A stretch of DNA of 64,000 nt. Origin: Heliocidaris erythrogramma. Taxonomy: Eukaryota; Echinodermata; Echinoidea; Camarodonta; Echinometridae. Positions 32,073-44,500 of this stretch are shown piece after piece. The number at the start of each line of letters is the position of its first letter. Within the stretch, counting starts at the first letter, position 1. Below the pieces are notes generated by a model that did no database searches, was not told where the DNA came from, and saw only the letters and a program-made list of their open reading frames with translations. The translations under genes and the position numbers were made by a program. The DNA lies in NCBI GenBank assembly GCA_025617745.1, contig CM046853.1, positions 56,102,733 to 56,166,732 on the forward strand, read 5' to 3'.

Positions 32073-32543
32073 GTAGGGAAAGAGGGAAATTAGAGAAATT
32101 GAAGTCGTATTTCATTTCTTAAAATACTCAGTAGGATGGGGAGGGGTCGAGGGAGGAACAAGAATTTATTGTGATCGAATATGGGAAAATAAATAATTCC
32201 ATCATTTTACATATCTTCATGGCACTATAGGGTTGCAAAAATAATGTGGTAATGGTATACATTTTACCTTTCTTTGTCATTGAAGTGAAAACATTTCAAA
32301 CATTGAAAACAACTCCATTCCGTCATAGATATTCGGAACAGGAGCAGAAGGGGGGGGGGGGGGGGAAGGTCCACCCCGTCCTTACCCGGTATAATCAAGC
32401 GCTGTTAAAATACGCCCTGATTCCTAAGTACCCTTTCACTGTCTTTTATAATACCTTCATGGAACGACAACACCGCATTATACCATGCACTGAATATCCA
32501 CTGCTATAATCTCTTCTAAGCTACACTATCAGAAGCAGAAATA
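29988..32543. other. Intergenic region between divergent WIF1 and amidase genes
   Basis: Head-to-head spacing of about 2.55 kb, so both promoters lie here, although no TATA box at a convincing place was found. It contains a poly(C) run at 30898-30914, a GA-rich microsatellite at 31035-31235, a CT-rich tract at 31680-31795, a (GA)n run at 32018-32068 and a poly(G) run near 32350. Confidence 0.5.
31035..31235. repeat. GA-rich microsatellite cluster
   Basis: Interrupted (GA)n, GAGAGACAGA and GGGGGAGG units. Three overlapping minus-strand frames rich in Ser and Leu are produced by the repeat and are not genes. Confidence 0.85.
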
Positions 32544-35500
32544 ATGGCTGAGAAACCAACCAGTATATCTGAAAGCAGTGTCGATTCCCCAAAAGGTAAG
32601 ACAATTTGCTAATCATTATCATACTCCTATAGTGAGGTGTAATATACATTAGGTACTAGGCTTGCCTATAGTACCTCCTGAATATACGCAACGCAACGCT
32701 GTTCATAAGCGGATTGCGAGCATTATTATTGTGGTATAGCTCCTTGGTATAACCAGGGAAGTGTTAGAGAGAACACTATTCAATATAACGTGGCTTCATA
32801 GCTCCTCTATAGTCAATACGAATTATCACACACAGCAAACAAACAAATCTACTACTTGTACTCCACGCGATAAGAAGAGATAACCATAATATGGGCGCAT
32901 TGCTGAGTGCATGCAATTTATACATTGTTTTGTCAGCTCAATACGGAGACCGTCAGACTATGTAGCTTTCTCAATATAAAATGCCGTATATATAAGTTTT
33001 CTCCATTTCTTTCTCAGACTGAATATAGTGTCGATCATTATATAGCTTTTATCGGTTAATTCATTCTAGAAAATCATATAGCTGCGCTAATAGAAAAAGT
33101 GTAAAAAATGCAAATTTACGAAGTCAAACTTCTCTCAAGAGGAAAGGAGCTGTCATGAGAAGGAGTATTACAACAACAAAAAAGTAACAATATCTTAACA
33201 GATGGTTACAGAAGCACAGCAATAACAGCAAGGTAATTACGTCACTGTCTAAGGTCAAGTAAGGTCATCCAGGACCGTAGATTTTGATCATGACCTTTGT
33301 CACGAAAGTACATCCCCATTGCCAACTTAGGAGCAAAATCATACACATGCCAACATGTATGTACCTATTTGCATTTTGCACAATGGAGTTTAACTATTCG
33401 TGCCAGACTCAGAGTAATGTGGAAAATAAGGAGAATTAATAATTGTATGCAGTGGCGCATCTAGGTATTCTGGCACCCGGGGCAAACTGTCAAATCTGGG
33501 CCCCTCCCCCATGCCCAAACTCAGATTAATGAGCATTTTGTATTTAGAAGTGATGGCACTACATGAAAATGAGTTTTGATGCACATAACCTGGGATTGTT
33601 AGCCTAAGCGAAGGAGCAACGCGACCCCTGAAATTGAAATCTCTCATGTATTTTACCCTTAGAAAAAAAAATCCAAGGGAATACAGTGACCTAGTAATAT
33701 TATTAAAATTTTTTTTCAAACATTCCTATTTTGGGGGCGCAAAATGAATGAAAATGGTTTTGATAAAAATATTGATTATATTATTTTATATTAAGTATTG
33801 ATATTGATTGGGGGCGCAAAATGAATGAAAACGGCTAGTGATAAAAATATTGATTATATTATTTTCTATTAAGTATTGATATTATTGTTAAAAAGAAAAT
33901 ATTGATTATTGTTTTGATATAGAGTTGTATTCCTCCCCCTGGGTTCGGGGTCCAACCATTGCACAGCTTAAAGATGTGGCAAATGAACTCGGCTTCCATT
34001 TGGAGGATGAAGAACTCAAGGTAATACCCAAAAATAGAGCTAAAATAGAGCTATACTAAACAAAATACTTCTAGATTGCTGATGGGTTGGGGGTGTGTGT
34101 GTGCGTGTGTGTGGGGGGGGGGGGGGGGGTGACAAGAAGGTCTACATTATAGTTTTGAATTTGTCCTTTTCCTGGTTGACATCATGGCCGATCGAGAGCT
34201 GCCATTAATTGCGATAAATCCATTCTTTTCATGATAATCAAGTCGACCACGTGACTAGACATCGGCACTAAATACATGTACTATCTTTCACCTGCTTCAA
34301 ATAATCATCATGACATTGCGTAATTCATTTTTTGTAAGAGCTAAGATACTCTACTCTACAAATTAAAACCAGTTTTGTACACGAGAAACAATTCAATAAA
34401 TTTATGGAACTATGGCGATTTCATTATGTTAAGGCCACCGCACACCTTACGATCGGTCTGCGATCCGATTTGTGAAATAAATCGCTATGGCATTAAATAC
34501 CTGGCATTTTAACAAATGAAATCTACCCTATTCAGGTTCTCAAAAGTAATATGAATACTAAACATATGGTTTTGATGAGCTTTCAGCTTTCTGCAGGGAA
34601 TAAGGGCAAATGTAGTTTCAAATCGTAGGCAGTCGTACGATTTTTGTGACGTCACTACGACTTGGAGCCGATTTGGCCATTCCACCGACTTGAAAACTTG
34701 GCAAAGGCCATATTATCGATTTTACTATCTGTATGACTATTCAGACCCTCTATCAAAAATATTTTTTGTTTTTAAATGAACTGTCAAATGATATTACATT
34801 TTCTTCTGAAATCGGATCGCAGACCGATCGTAAGGTGTTCGGTGGCTTTAAGTATCCAGCTCCAATTATACTCATTTACCCTTTTATGAAGTCACAATAA
34901 AAGTTTGCTTTTTCCCTCCTACAGGTTTTCCATACTATGATAAAAGGGAACATTGACATGATCAACAGTACGGAGTCTTTGGTAGAGCCACAGTTACCCA
35001 CAAGGTATCCTAGACTACCTGGATACAGACCAGACTCGAATGAGAATCCATACAATGCTTGGTAATAATTATTATCATTTCATCTTTATTAGAATATTCC
35101 TTAATTTTTAAAGAAAATAAGAGATAGAGGCGCACAGGCACAGTATCGCCTGGGGCTGACGAGAACATTGATATGATCAACAGCACCCAGTCTCTGGTAG
35201 AGCCACAGTTACACACAAAGTATCCAAGACTACCTGTATACAGAGCGGACTCAAATGAGAACCCATACAATGCTTGGTGATTATTATATTGTTGTCACAG
35301 ATGTATATTTTAGTGTTCTATACTTTCTACAAAAAAAGGTTGACCAGTGAGGTAGCGAGACCAAATTATTTTGCAATCACCGAGTAAGACCAGTGTCCCT
35401 CAAAATCAAGATCTGGGACCCGTTGCACAAACTTGCGTTTAATCGCAACTCCTATAAAATAAAACGCAATAAAACTTCTGATTTGATGAAAATAAAGTTG

Positions 35501-38500
35501 CGTTTGATTTTTGTGCAACGGATCCCTGGGTGCATGGAAACGTAACTCTACCGTAGCAAACCATTCAACATGTAGGTTGATTTTTATGAAACCTCCCAAC
35601 AAATCTGCTTAATATATAGCTTTCTATCTTGCTCGAGTCGGACAGTTTTTTTGCATGATTCATCAACTAATTAAATAGAATTCCCTCCAACCATCAGGTA
35701 CTGGAAATGTGAAATCCAAGGTGCAAGCTCAGGTGGAAAGTTGGCGGGAAAGCGAGTTGCCATCAAGGATAACATTGCTGTGGCAGGAGTACCAATGATG
35801 AACGGTTGCCATGCCCTCGAAGGCTACACACCAGACTTTGATGCCACTGTCGTAATAAGGATATTAGACGCGGGTCTGTATTCAGAAATTTTCTAAACAT
35901 TATGTCGCAACTCTCCAAGTTTTAAAAAATAGTGTTCACTACAAATTCAAAGTGTATGCTATATTCATCAGGACGTCGATTCTGGGGAATTTCGGTCACA
36001 GGGGCGATCACGACCCTTATCAGCTTGATCATGAATATGTCTGAACTGTGATCTTTGCTTCAGTGTGTCACCCCCAATCCCCCGTCTCCCCCCCCCCCCC
36101 CACCCCGAGAGGGGAAAACTAGACGCCTCTGTATCCGATTTGGTAAGAGCCTATTATACGAGGCCGACAGGCGACAGCCCACTAGCATGCATAGATCGAC
36201 ACCCAAGAGACCGACAACGGTCAGTCTTGGCCTTCTGAAAAGTTGTCAGAAGGCCCCCGAGACCGACGTTATAAGAGACCAACAGCCCATGAGTCCACAT
36301 GTTAGTCTCGAGGGCGTTCTGACAAGTTTTTCAGAGGGTCCACCAGATCGACATTGTCGGTCTCTTGGGCTTTCGGTCCACTGGGATGTTCCGTCTGTAT
36401 TTTGCACGGGGGGGGGGGGGGGGGGGACTCAGTATATAGTGTGCGGTGGGTATGTGCAGCCCAGAAGATCCCCATCTTTTACACTCAAATTTCCGTTCCA
36501 AAGCATACCATTTTTTTTCTTATTGAGAAAAGGAAGAGAGAAAACCGTTCCAAAACAGCGCTTTTTTTTTAAAATTCCGTCGTTCCGGCCGTTCTGGCCA
36601 GCCCGCCCCGGCCCGTTTCGAAGAATGCTGAGCGCATGCATGCGAATTAACCCGCTTATAGTTTACGAATACACACGCCATAGACTTGCAATGACACACA
36701 GCGTATTTAGCCTAATAGGGGGAGCTTGTGGGAACCAAGGCAGCGTTTCATCAAACGGTCATAAGTACAAGTTCGCCTGCATCCCATTGAAATGCGTGTA
36801 TCAAACTTAACATGCGTTTCGATGGGATGTCGGCGAACCTGCACTTGTTTGATGAAACAATGCCAAGTTCCGTAGCATCATATTTATATTGTAATCCAGC
36901 TCCAAAGAACCCCTTTTTCAAAAATAATAATAGTTCCGAAGACCATCCTTTTCATGATGCGCTCGTTCCGAAGCCCCTTTTTTGTCTTGCCAGCGGCACA
37001 TACCCACCATTTTGGGGGTCGAGTGCCCCCCCCCCCGGATTTTGCATCTTCACGTTGGCTTTTACCTGTCTGTAATAGGAGGCATAATAAATGGGAAAAC
37101 TGTTTGTGAAAACCTCATCTCATCTGGAGGGAGTTCGTCCGCTGCTAAAGGTCCTGTCCTGAACCCACACGATAAGACCCGCTCGAGCGGAGGATCTAGT
37201 TCTGGAAGTGCTGTGGTAGTAAGTTTCAAACATACTTATTTTTAATCATATTTGTGGGAATCTACTGGAATTGCTGGTTACAAAATAAGATCAGCTGGAT
37301 TAGTTTGTTCATCGGGTACAGCCCACGAAACTGACAGCCAATGAGACCATCATGTCGGTCTGGAGGGTCTTGGGACAACTCTTAAATTTGTAGGGTTCAC
37401 CAGACCGACATTGTCTTTGTCAGTCTCGTGGGATGACGGTCTCGAGGGCTGTCGTTCTCCTGAGATGTTTCAAATGGTATTTATAAAGATTCTACTGTCC
37501 TCGTGTCCAAAATGTATTGTTTAGAGCGTAAATTGTTGGACTTAAAGTAAACTATAAACTTGATATCGATAGTCTGTTCTTGAATTCCATGATTACCCAC
37601 TTATAAACATGACCATGCCACATACAATAATGGTCACTGGATTCAAGCGATAGGCTTATCACTGTACAGTAGGTTACATGTCGTTTTTCCGAAGGTTCGT
37701 ATTTCCGAAGGTTCGTTTTTCCGAAGGTTCATAATTCCGAAGGTTCGTTATTCCGAAGGTTCGTTACTCCGAAGGTTCGTTTTTCCGAAGGTTCGTTTTT
37801 CCGAAAATGAAATAGGGTTCATAATTCCGAAGGTTCGTATTTCCGAAAATGAAATGAGGTTCATAATTCCGAAAATGAAATAAGGTTCGTATTTCCGAAA
37901 ATGAAAAAGGGTTCATAATTCCGAAGGTTCGTATTTCCGAAAATGAAAAAGGGTTCGTATTTCCGAAAATGAAAAAGGGTTCGTATTTCCGAAAATGAAA
38001 TAGGGTTCGTATTTCCGAAAATGAAATAGGGTTCGTATTTCCGAAAATGAAAAAGGGTTCGTATTTCCGAAAATGAAAAAGGGTTGTAAATTCAGAGAAT
38101 ACGGCGTCAATCCGTATTTCGGATAGGGAGGAGGGGAAAGACGGCCAAGTGTAAAGATATTAATTTCGTACTCAATAATCATAACAATGATGATAACAAT
38201 TATAATAAAATCCAGAGAAATAGCCATTATTATCGTAATTCCTATCAATATTATCATTATGCTTATTATTATTATAATAATTATTATTATTATCATCATT
38301 ATTGTTATTATTATTAATATTATTATCATTATTATCAATGTTCCTATATTAATAACCAATATTTGTCAGCGAGCGCTTCAGGAATACATGTTTCATTTCT
38401 CATAAACTGATATTGCTTCGGTGATCACAAATACATACTGATGTATTGAAGAAAGTGAATGATCGGATTCCGGATTAAATTTGCTACAACGAAATTGGCT

Positions 38501-41500
38501 TGAAGTTATTTATATAATCTATATATATATATACCGCTTTGGAAAATGAGACACACCAAAGTTCCAAGTAGATCTTTACAAGCAGAACATGGCCACGTTA
38601 TGGTTTTGAAAGGGGGAGCTGATGCCTCTTGGCAGAATATCATACTCCCCGTTTCTACAATTTGAAAGCGAGCGAAGCGAGTTAAAGAAAAATAAAACCC
38701 TTTAAAAAAATTGTAATGGAAATGCAATTTCGCCATCAAAAGACACATATAGAACATGTAATAATGAGCCATGAATAATATTACTTAACCCTACTGCCGA
38801 ATATGGAATATTTGGGAATTTGAAGTCATATAATTATGTCAATGAAAAATGGTAGGTTCGTATTTACGAGTAAAACCATTAATCATTTGTACAGATTCTA
38901 ATGAGTTGCTTCATTTTACTGCACAGTCTGCGTTTTTAACAGTTACAACCGCTGACTTGAAGTTTGAAATAACTTTTACAAGCATAACGAATTACAAAAC
39001 ACTAAAAGACATTGAGAGTAAAACAATCCTCATCGTAAAAAATATAAATAAGGAATTACATATGTAGAAGAAAACATTCTGACCTAAATTAATGGCTTTT
39101 ATCAACCAGTGCCCCGCCTTATAAGGAGTTGAAGCGATTTATTTGAAACAATCGCAAGTTAAAATCAATCGCAACTGTGTACTTAACATAGGCATAGGCG
39201 TACGAGAAGGGGGGGGGGGGGGTGCAGCCAACCCCCCCCCGGATTTTGAAAGTGCCGATATTCCGGCAACTCACACCTAATGTTCAGGGAGTGAGGTGCC
39301 CGAATATCCTCATATTTCAGTCATTATATGCCGAAATATGTTATTTTTATGATTTTTCACAACGGAAAGGCACAATTATTTTTGGTCGCTAGCTGCACGC
39401 GCTTGTAAATTAAAAAAAGGAAAGTTACTATCATTTTTTTTACAACAAAAAGGGCATAGGTGCCGTACCATATCAAACCCCCAACCTTCGCGTTGCCAGT
39501 CAAGCGCTGTAAACCGTTCGACTACGACACCTCCACACACGCACACGCACACACACGCACACGCACACAGCTCTACATGGCTTTACTTCCGAGGACAGGT
39601 ATTGTTCCTCTATTGTTCCTCGTCCTCGGACAGTCGACGGAATAAAGCACAAATTCATTGTTCGACGTTCGAGGACTATTGTCCGGCTTCCGAGGACCAT
39701 TGTTGTCATGATTTTTTTTTTGTTCTCTGTCCGAAAATGTCCTCGGACATACTGCTAAACAGACCCACCCCCACAGAGTCACACACACACACACACACAC
39801 ACACATAAACACTTATTCGATTCTTCTAATCTCGTCCTCTTATTTTCGTCTCTTTTCTCTTCTCCTCTCCTCTTTTATAAACCTTCCCAGTTTTGTGTCT
39901 CCATTTCATTTTTTTATTCATTGCGGGGGTGGGGGAGGTGCTTTTCGTCGAAAAGAGATCCGCTTTTTGAAGATGGCAATTAAAACCATAATATCCTATC
40001 GTGACCCTAAATTTTCCCTTTAACAGTGGCGTAGCTAGAGTCTAGCCATTGTGGGAGCGTTGGCACCATTGGAGGCACAAGTCTTTTGGAATAATCTTAA
40101 AGCTAATCTAAGAGGGTTGGGGGGGGGGGGGGGTTGCCGGAAGGGGTCCAACCGTCTTCTTTCCTATTCCATTTTGTTTCTTTTTTTCCTATTTTTTCGC
40201 CATCCGATTAGGGAGGGGTGGGGGCATGCCCTCCCCCCCCCCCCCCCGTTGCTACACCTCTGCTCCTGATGAATTCGCCTTTTTTTACCAGGAATTATGA
40301 ACCCTATTTCATTTTTCGGAAATACGAACCCTATTTCATTTTCGGAAATACGAACCCTTTTTCATTTTCGGAAATACGAACCCTATTTCATTTTCGGAAA
40401 TACGAACCCTTTTTCATTTTCGGAAATACGAACCCTTTTTCATTTTCGGAAATACGAACCCTTTTTCATTTTCGGAAATACGAACCTTCGGAAATATGAA
40501 CCCTATTTCATTTTCGGAATTATGAACCTTCGGATAAACGAACCTTCGGAATAATGCAACAAATGTTCGGAATTACGAACCCTTTTTCATTTTCGGAATT
40601 ATGAACCCCCAGGCATGGGAAATTAGTGTTTCGGAAATACGAACCTTCGGAAAAACGAACCTTCGGAAAAACGAGATGCCCCCGTACAGTAGTAGCTCAA
40701 TTTTATGAATATTGTTACAAAGAATCTTGATCAGTATATCCCTACCACGACACCAATTTCCTTTGGCAAGACATTAAGCTACATTTGCCACTCATCACCC
40801 AGGTGAAGTAAATGCGTACCCGGTAAGAAGAAATTCCGTCCATGCTTGAGCGTCGATCTATATCGTGGCCATTCTTGATCGTGGCTAAAGCCGGGGAAAT
40901 TATGATTGCAAGCCCCACATGAAAATCAGTAATACTGATAAGGCTATCTTGGGTATAGAAATGACAGTTATTTTGTTACCGGTGTCTTTGATTGCAGGTC
41001 AGCGTGGGCGAAGTGGACATGGCCATCGGCAGCGACCAGGGCGGTTCAGTCAGACTCCCATCTTCCTGGACCGGTATAGTAGGGATAAAACCAACTTTCG
41101 GCCTAGTGCCTTACACTGGGGCCATGGGGATGGAGTCTGCCATAGATCATCTTGGACCTATGGCACGGACCGTCAAAGATTGTGCTCTTCTACTCGAGGT
41201 TATACCTCTTTTCACAAATTCGCAGTAACTGTTGGGGGAGGGGAAGGGGGCAAATGCCGCTTCCTACATAAGAAAGGTTTCTAGAAAATAACGGCTACAG
41301 CCCATACATGAGACTGACATCCCACGTGACCTACGGCCATGGGCCTATGGACAAGTGGGTTGTCAATCTAGAGGGATGTTCCGGAAAAGGCCATCTCAGT
41401 GATTATAGAAGCAGATTTGTCGATTTACCCTGCACTATAAAGGCGATATAAAATGTATGAGAAATGCATTTGAGGGAAAATGAAGATTGAATGGCATCTT

Positions 41501-44500
41501 CATGCTCGATATTTGCCATGCAGGATTATGCTCATTCATGAATATGCAGAAGATTAATAACAGTTCTATAATCTTATTCAAATAAAGATTAAAATTAATA
41601 TTCTTCTGTTTTTCCTTCTATTTCACCAAAGATCATGCTTATTCATTTGCTTGCTATCTAGGTTATTGCTGGATACGATGGAGGGATGGATCCTCGACAG
41701 CACCCGAACATCACCGTTCCAGAATACACAAACGAGGTATTTGGTAGAAACATTAGTATTCCACACAACCTTTGTTTCATGATAACAAGACATACACCAT
41801 GAAGTTGCTATAAGGCTATTTTGTGCTTGCATGAATGTTCTGATTTTGCATTTTGATCATAACATTTTTTTCCCCAAAACATCCGATTTTTACAAGTATA
41901 ATTAAACATGCATGAGAACCCATTCTACACAATGACTGGTTTTATGTCAAAGCAATTGTCTTATATTTCTGTCTAAACGTAGGCCTATCGCCTAAATATC
42001 TCCTCCCCCACAAGATCTCATATCGTTCACTTATCATGCTTATAGAATCGTGTAATTTAATTTTTGCTGTTATATTAATGATTTTCAGTTGGAGGGTGCG
42101 AACATTAACGGACTCAAAATCGGCATCCTAGAAGAAGGATTCACGGCATCTAATGCTGATCAAGAAGTAAACGCACTTTTGAAAGACGTCATCAGCAAAC
42201 TGACAGATGTGGGAGGTGTCGTCCTGGATACATCTATACCTCTACACCTAAAAGGTATTTCTTTAGTCGAGTCGTGGTCGAGTGGTTTAATCACTTGACT
42301 GGGGATGCAGAGGTCGTGGGTTCGAACCCCGACACGGCACTTATGTCCTTGGGCAAGGCATTTTATCTATATTGCTCCTCTCCACCCTGGTGTTAAATGG
42401 TAGGATGCGAACGTCGTGGCTAGAATAGCACGTGTGCGCCTGTAAAATGGTTGCCAAGCTGGAATGCTCCCAAGTGGAGTGGAGAATGTGCACTCTGAGT
42501 GCTGAATCGCAATTGAATCCAATGACCGGGATGTATATTATTATTATCATTTACATCTTGAGGATCGTCAAAGTTATAGGCTACGAGGGGACTGAGTTGA
42601 CTGCAACCCCCCACCCCTGAGAATTCCGAAAATATTCAGGCAACTGCTACCTCAAATTGGGGTAGCTGCCAACTCATATTATTTTGGGCAGGGAGGCGTG
42701 CATTTTGTTATCTTATTTGTCTATTTTGATGGCAAATTTGATATTCGGGCAAGAGACGTCAGCCCCTGACCCGTACCTCTATATGCTCAAAGTCATGTAC
42801 TTTTATAAATATGACATAGTTATGGTTCATTTTGAAAATTTAAGAAGTGTCTGATTAAAGTCTTCAAAGTTTAAGAAAAATCGAGGTTCATGAATTTTTT
42901 CTATAAATAATCATTACAAATAATCTTATATTTTCTGGACCACTTTCGAAAGCAAAAGTTTGGTTTATTATATTACTCAATGAATAATATAATGAAATCC
43001 TGTCGAAAATGATTATAATCATATTCATAATAATGATTTCTTTCGTATTTTATCTTGCCTTGTGCATGCAGGACCTGCAATCTGGCAGTGTACAGCGGAA
43101 GGCAATTACGAAAACATGGTAAAACTGGGAGGTGGGTATACACAAATTATAATACATTTCCATGTATAGACGACAATAAAAAATGATGGCTATCGTGCAA
43201 AATGCGTGACTGAATCATGAATAAGATGACGCTCTCGTGGAATACACATATACCGGTATATATAATGAAATAATATCGTTATGAATTACTTCACAGAATA
43301 CAAAGCAATGAGGAGGAATATTGTGCATTTTTCATTCTGATCATTTTTAGATTAATCTACTGCATTGGTAAAAGGAAAATCAATTTTTACAAGCCATAGT
43401 ATACAAACATTATATTGTTTGAATTTTCGGTTGGTACCTTCGGTGAGTATATAAATGAATAAAACCCTTCACATACGATGTATCTCGTTCAGGAAACGGA
43501 ACTGGGCACACAGGCTATTATCCAACCAGCTTCGCGATAGCATCAGGTAAAATGTACTCGTCAAGACCAAACGATTTACCAGATACAATGAAGGTACATC
43601 TCTACATTTCTCAAATTGGAATTTTAATAAAAGAAAGAGGGGTTATGAAATATGAATAAATGGCACTTCGTTTTGTACAATGACTATACTTTCTCAGTTT
43701 GCTTGTTTGTTCCAGTCTCCATCCTTTATATTGTTATGTAATTCCGAAACGCAAATTTCCCATAGCAAGGGATTCATAATTCCGAAAATGAAATAGGGTT
43801 CGTAATTTCTAACATTTGATGCATTACTCCGAAGGTTCGTAATTCCGAAAATTAAATAGGGTTCGTTATTCCAAAAATTAAAAAGGGTTCATAATTCCGA
43901 AAATGACATAGGGTTCATAATTCCGAAAATGAAAAAGGGTTCATAATTCCGAAGGTTCGTAATTCCGAAAATACAATAAAGAGCCCTACATAACTTTTCG
44001 GAATTACGAACCCTGTTTCATTTTCGGAATTATAAACCCCTTTTCACTTTAGGAATTATAAACCTTCGGAATAACGATTCGTCGGAGTAACGAACCTTCG
44101 GAATTATGAACCTTCAGAAAAACGACATGTAACCCTTGAATCTAAATAATGCACACCTCCCGCCTGCAAAACTCTTTGAGTTATGGAAAACTTATAATAT
44201 TATAGATGGTTATGCTTCAAGGCGAGTACATGAAGAAGAACTACAAGAGTCAGGTGTACTGCAGAGGTAGGAATCTGGTCTTCACTCTTCGCCAGGCCTA
44301 TGACGACGCCTTGAAGAAAGTGGATGTGCTAGCTCTACCAACCATTCCGTTCACAGCTACTAAACTCTTGGAAAAAGGGGCCACGATGCAAGGTAATAAG
44401 CTTTCAACTAAAATGAGAGATGTTCAGGGGCGTCTCCAGACAGTTCTGATGGGGGATGTTGCCATCATGTGTAACAATGAAAATTAATGGTTGTCAAATT

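Larger units (their letters stand above)
37672..40683. mobile_element. TU/FB-like foldback element: inverted arms of short tandem repeats, 8-bp target duplication
   Basis: The left arm (37672-38096) is a plus-oriented array of two related units: a 16-bp unit CCGAAGGTTCGTTTTT and a 26-bp unit that inserts AAAATGAAATAG between CCGAA and GGTTCG. The right arm (about 40295-40683) is the same array in inverse. The tips are GGTTACATGTCG and CGAGATGCCCCC. The identical 8-mer GTACAGTA lies directly outside both (37664-37671, 40684-40691). The core of about 2.2 kb is non-coding: an ATT-rich microsatellite, SINE fragments, (CA)n and poly(G) runs, and a small hAT-like MITE near 40024-40264. Foldback elements with such arms are known in sea urchins (TU) and flies (FB). 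It lies wholly in amidase intron 5. Confidence 0.8.

Noticed and set aside
36055-36810. 251-codon open frame on the plus strand
   Set aside because: It runs through a poly(C) run, a poly(G) run, the GACCGACA repeat and a MITE within amidase intron 4. The translation has homopolymer blocks and no domain.
37913-38359. 148-codon minus-strand frame with repeated [20 protein letters not shown], and its partners near 40218-40554
   Set aside because: These are read-outs of the 26-bp tandem array and an ATT microsatellite, with no start context and no conservation signal visible.
37672-44130. CRISPR-like reading of the regularly spaced repeats
   Set aside because: The repeats are contiguous with no unique spacers, the genome is eukaryotic, and the arrays form inverted arms with target duplications.
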